15,344 bases of DNA from Deltaproteobacteria bacterium (GTDB lineage Bacteria; Desulfobacterota; GWC2-55-46; S146-73): contig WGFF01000095.1 in the NCBI GenBank assembly GCA_015492355.1, forward strand, positions 1 through 15,344. The letters run 5' to 3'. This document shows positions 13,904 through 15,344 of this stretch, one piece after another (position 1 is the stretch's first letter; every line of letters begins with the position of its first letter). The notes below the pieces were generated by a model. The model worked only from the letters and a program-made list of their open reading frames with translations. It did not search any database and had not been told where the DNA came from. The position numbers were made by a program, and so were the translations under genes.

Positions 13904-15310
13904 TCAGACGGTGGGATTGGTATCCTTCATAAGGGATATGGCTCTTTTAAGTCTCGAGATAGTCCTCTCTTTGCCCAGGGCGCCTATGGTTTCGAATATC
14001 CCCGGGCTTACGGTCCTGCCTGTTATGGCGACCCTTACAGGTTGGGCGAGTCTTTTGAGTTTTATTCCCTTCTCATCGAGTATAGACCTGAACGCCCCTT
14101 CTATCCCCTCCTCTGTAAATGGCTCCACACCTGAAAGCCTCTCCACAAGGAGCTCGAAGAGTTCTATCCTGTCAGGGGTGAGGAACTTCCTTACAGCGGA
14201 TGTATCGTAGTTGACCTCGTCCTTGAAGTAAAAGAGTGATGCCTCTGCCATCTCCTTGAGTGTCTTTGCCCTCTCTTTAAGGGTACCCACTATCCTGGGG
14301 AGTCTCTCATCCCCTGAAGGGTCTACACCGAGGGTTTTGAGAAATGGCACCATGAGTTCCGCAAGCTCCTCGTTGGATGTGTTCTTTATATAGTGCTGAT
14401 TGAGCCAGAGGAGTTTTTCAGGGTTGAAGATGCCAGAAGACCTGCCCACGTTTTCGAGACTGAATTTTTCGATGAGTTCATCCCTTGAGAAGACCTCCTG
14501 ATCTCCGTAAGACCATCCAAGCCTTGCAAGGTAGTTCACAAGGGCATGGGGCAGGTATCCCATCTCCTTGTATGCCATGACAGACGTTGCACCATGACGT
14601 TTGCTGAGCCTTGTTTTGTCCTGACCGAGTATCATCGGCAGGTGTGCAAAGAACGGAACAGGGTATCCGAGTGCCCTGTAGAGAAGTATCTGCTTCGGTG
14701 TATTGTTCAGATGATCATCACCCCTTATTACATGGCTTATCTCCATCTCTGCATCGTCCACCACAACGCACAGGTTGTATGTTGGGGTGCCATCGCTTCT
14801 CAAGATAACAAAGTCCTCCAGTTGTTCATTGTCGAACGACACCCTGCCACGTATGAGGTCTTCCACCGTGGTCGTGCCCTCTGGCACCATGAACCTCACT
14901 GCAAAAGGCATATCAGGAGCATCCTTTATGTTCCTGCACCTGCCATCGTACCTGGGTGGATAGCCCTTTTGTATGGCTTTCCTTCGGCGCTCCTCGAGCT
15001 CCTCGGGTGTGCAGTAACAGCGATAGGCGAGTTTCTTTGCAAGCAGTATATCCACGTGTTTTCTGTATATCTCGAACCGTTTGCTCTGGAAGTAGGGACC
15101 TTCGTCCCAATCAAGCCCCAGCCATTCCATGCCATCGAGTATAGCCTTTATCGACTCCTCTGTAGACCTTGCCACATCCGTATCCTCTATCCTCAGGACG
15201 AACCTCCCACGGTGATGCCTTGCAAAGAGCCAGTTAAAGAGCGCAGTCCTTGCCCCTCCTATGTGAAGATATCCGGTTGGACTCGGTGCAAAACGCGTGC
15301 GTACTGTCAA
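13904..15310 (-). CDS. gltX: Glutamyl-tRNA synthetase
   Basis: This 468-residue class I aminoacyl-tRNA synthetase charges tRNA-Glu. The HIGH-type motif is HIGG (16-19) in FAPSPTGYLHIGGARTALFN, and the KMSKS-type motif is RLSKR (234-238) in QDKTRLSKRHGA. The conserved IEDTD (41-45), GDDHLNNTPKQ and SYGDQE segments are present, and the C-terminal helical anticodon-binding part is complete. Of the E. coli zinc ligands, positions C98, C100 and C125 are kept, but 127 is Asn rather than His. The start is TTG, 9 nt after GGAGG (15324-15320). Whether it is discriminating or also charges tRNA-Gln cannot be judged here. Its promoter lies outside the window. Confidence 0.96.
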   Translation of the reverse strand: MTVRTRFAPSPTGYLHIGGARTALFNWLFARHHRGRFVLRIEDTDVARSTEESIKAILDGMEWLGLDWDEGPYFQSKRFEIYRKHVDILLAKKLAYRCYCTPEELEERRRKAIQKGYPPRYDGRCRNIKDAPDMPFAVRFMVPEGTTTVEDLIRGRVSFDNEQLEDFVILRSDGTPTYNLCVVVDDAEMEISHVIRGDDHLNNTPKQILLYRALGYPVPFFAHLPMILGQDKTRLSKRHGATSVMAYKEMGYLPHALVNYLARLGWSYGDQEVFSRDELIEKFSLENVGRSSGIFNPEKLLWLNQHYIKNTSNEELAELMVPFLKTLGVDPSGDERLPRIVGTLKERAKTLKEMAEASLFYFKDEVNYDTSAVRKFLTPDRIELFELLVERLSGVEPFTEEGIEGAFRSILDEKGIKLKRLAQPVRVAITGRTVSPGIFETIGALGKERTISRLKRAISLMKDTNPTV

Positions 15311-15344
15311 CTCCCTCTACCTCCGTGGATGTGATGTCTTCCAA

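Overview
The window is about 15.3 kb of bacterial chromosome carrying eleven protein genes in four transcription blocks. The genes use AGG/AGA arginine and ATA isoleucine codons heavily, base composition looks close to balanced, and several starts are TTG or GTG behind purine-rich Shine-Dalgarno sites. A group 3-like [NiFe] hydrogenase, a selenocysteine (Sec) system and a two-subunit pyruvate carboxylase point to an anaerobe or facultative anaerobe. Nitrospirota/Thermodesulfovibrio-like or Desulfobacterota-like lineages would fit, but this is inference and the sequence does not settle it. No rRNA, tRNA, CRISPR array or transposase was seen.

Block 1 (minus strand, 3861 to 57) reads hydrogenase small subunit, hydrogenase large subunit, single-domain response regulator, membrane histidine kinase. 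The genes overlap or nearly touch, so they look like one operon. The kinase carries the GGxxNPF quinone-site motif known from RegB/PrrB redox sensors. A cytoplasmic two-subunit hydrogenase packaged with a quinone-motif kinase and an outputless receiver is the most unusual gene set here and may be a redox- or H2-responsive module. A good TTTACA-17-TATCTT promoter sits directly at the first gene's start codons.

Block 2 (plus strand, 4198 to 9284) is selB, selD and a TMTC-like membrane protein with eight TPRs, with overlapping genes. selD has an in-frame TGA at 6158-6160, exactly where E. coli SelD has catalytic Cys17. A strong GGTC-topped hairpin lies downstream. The gene really begins at a GTG at 6107 inside the end of selB, so a conventional gene call would lose its catalytic N-terminus. 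The selB leader holds a perfect 16-bp palindrome, an imperfect long palindrome and a GC-rich hairpin ending just before the ribosome binding site.

Block 3 (minus strand, 13647 to 9294) is pycA (biotin carboxylase), pycB (carboxyltransferase plus biotin carrier) and an AEC-family permease. A TTGACA promoter just past gltX appears to drive it through a leader of roughly 210 nt with three predicted hairpins. Three tandem 15-bp hairpin units fill part of the pycA-pycB gap, and PycB carries an unusual Asn/Lys/Arg-rich N-terminal tail.

Block 4 (minus strand, 15310 to 13904) is gltX, glutamyl-tRNA synthetase, complete with a TTG start. The links between blocks are loose. SelB and SelD supply Sec decoding for selenoproteins, of which SelD itself is the only one visible. 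The hydrogenase here uses Cys, not Sec, at its active site.
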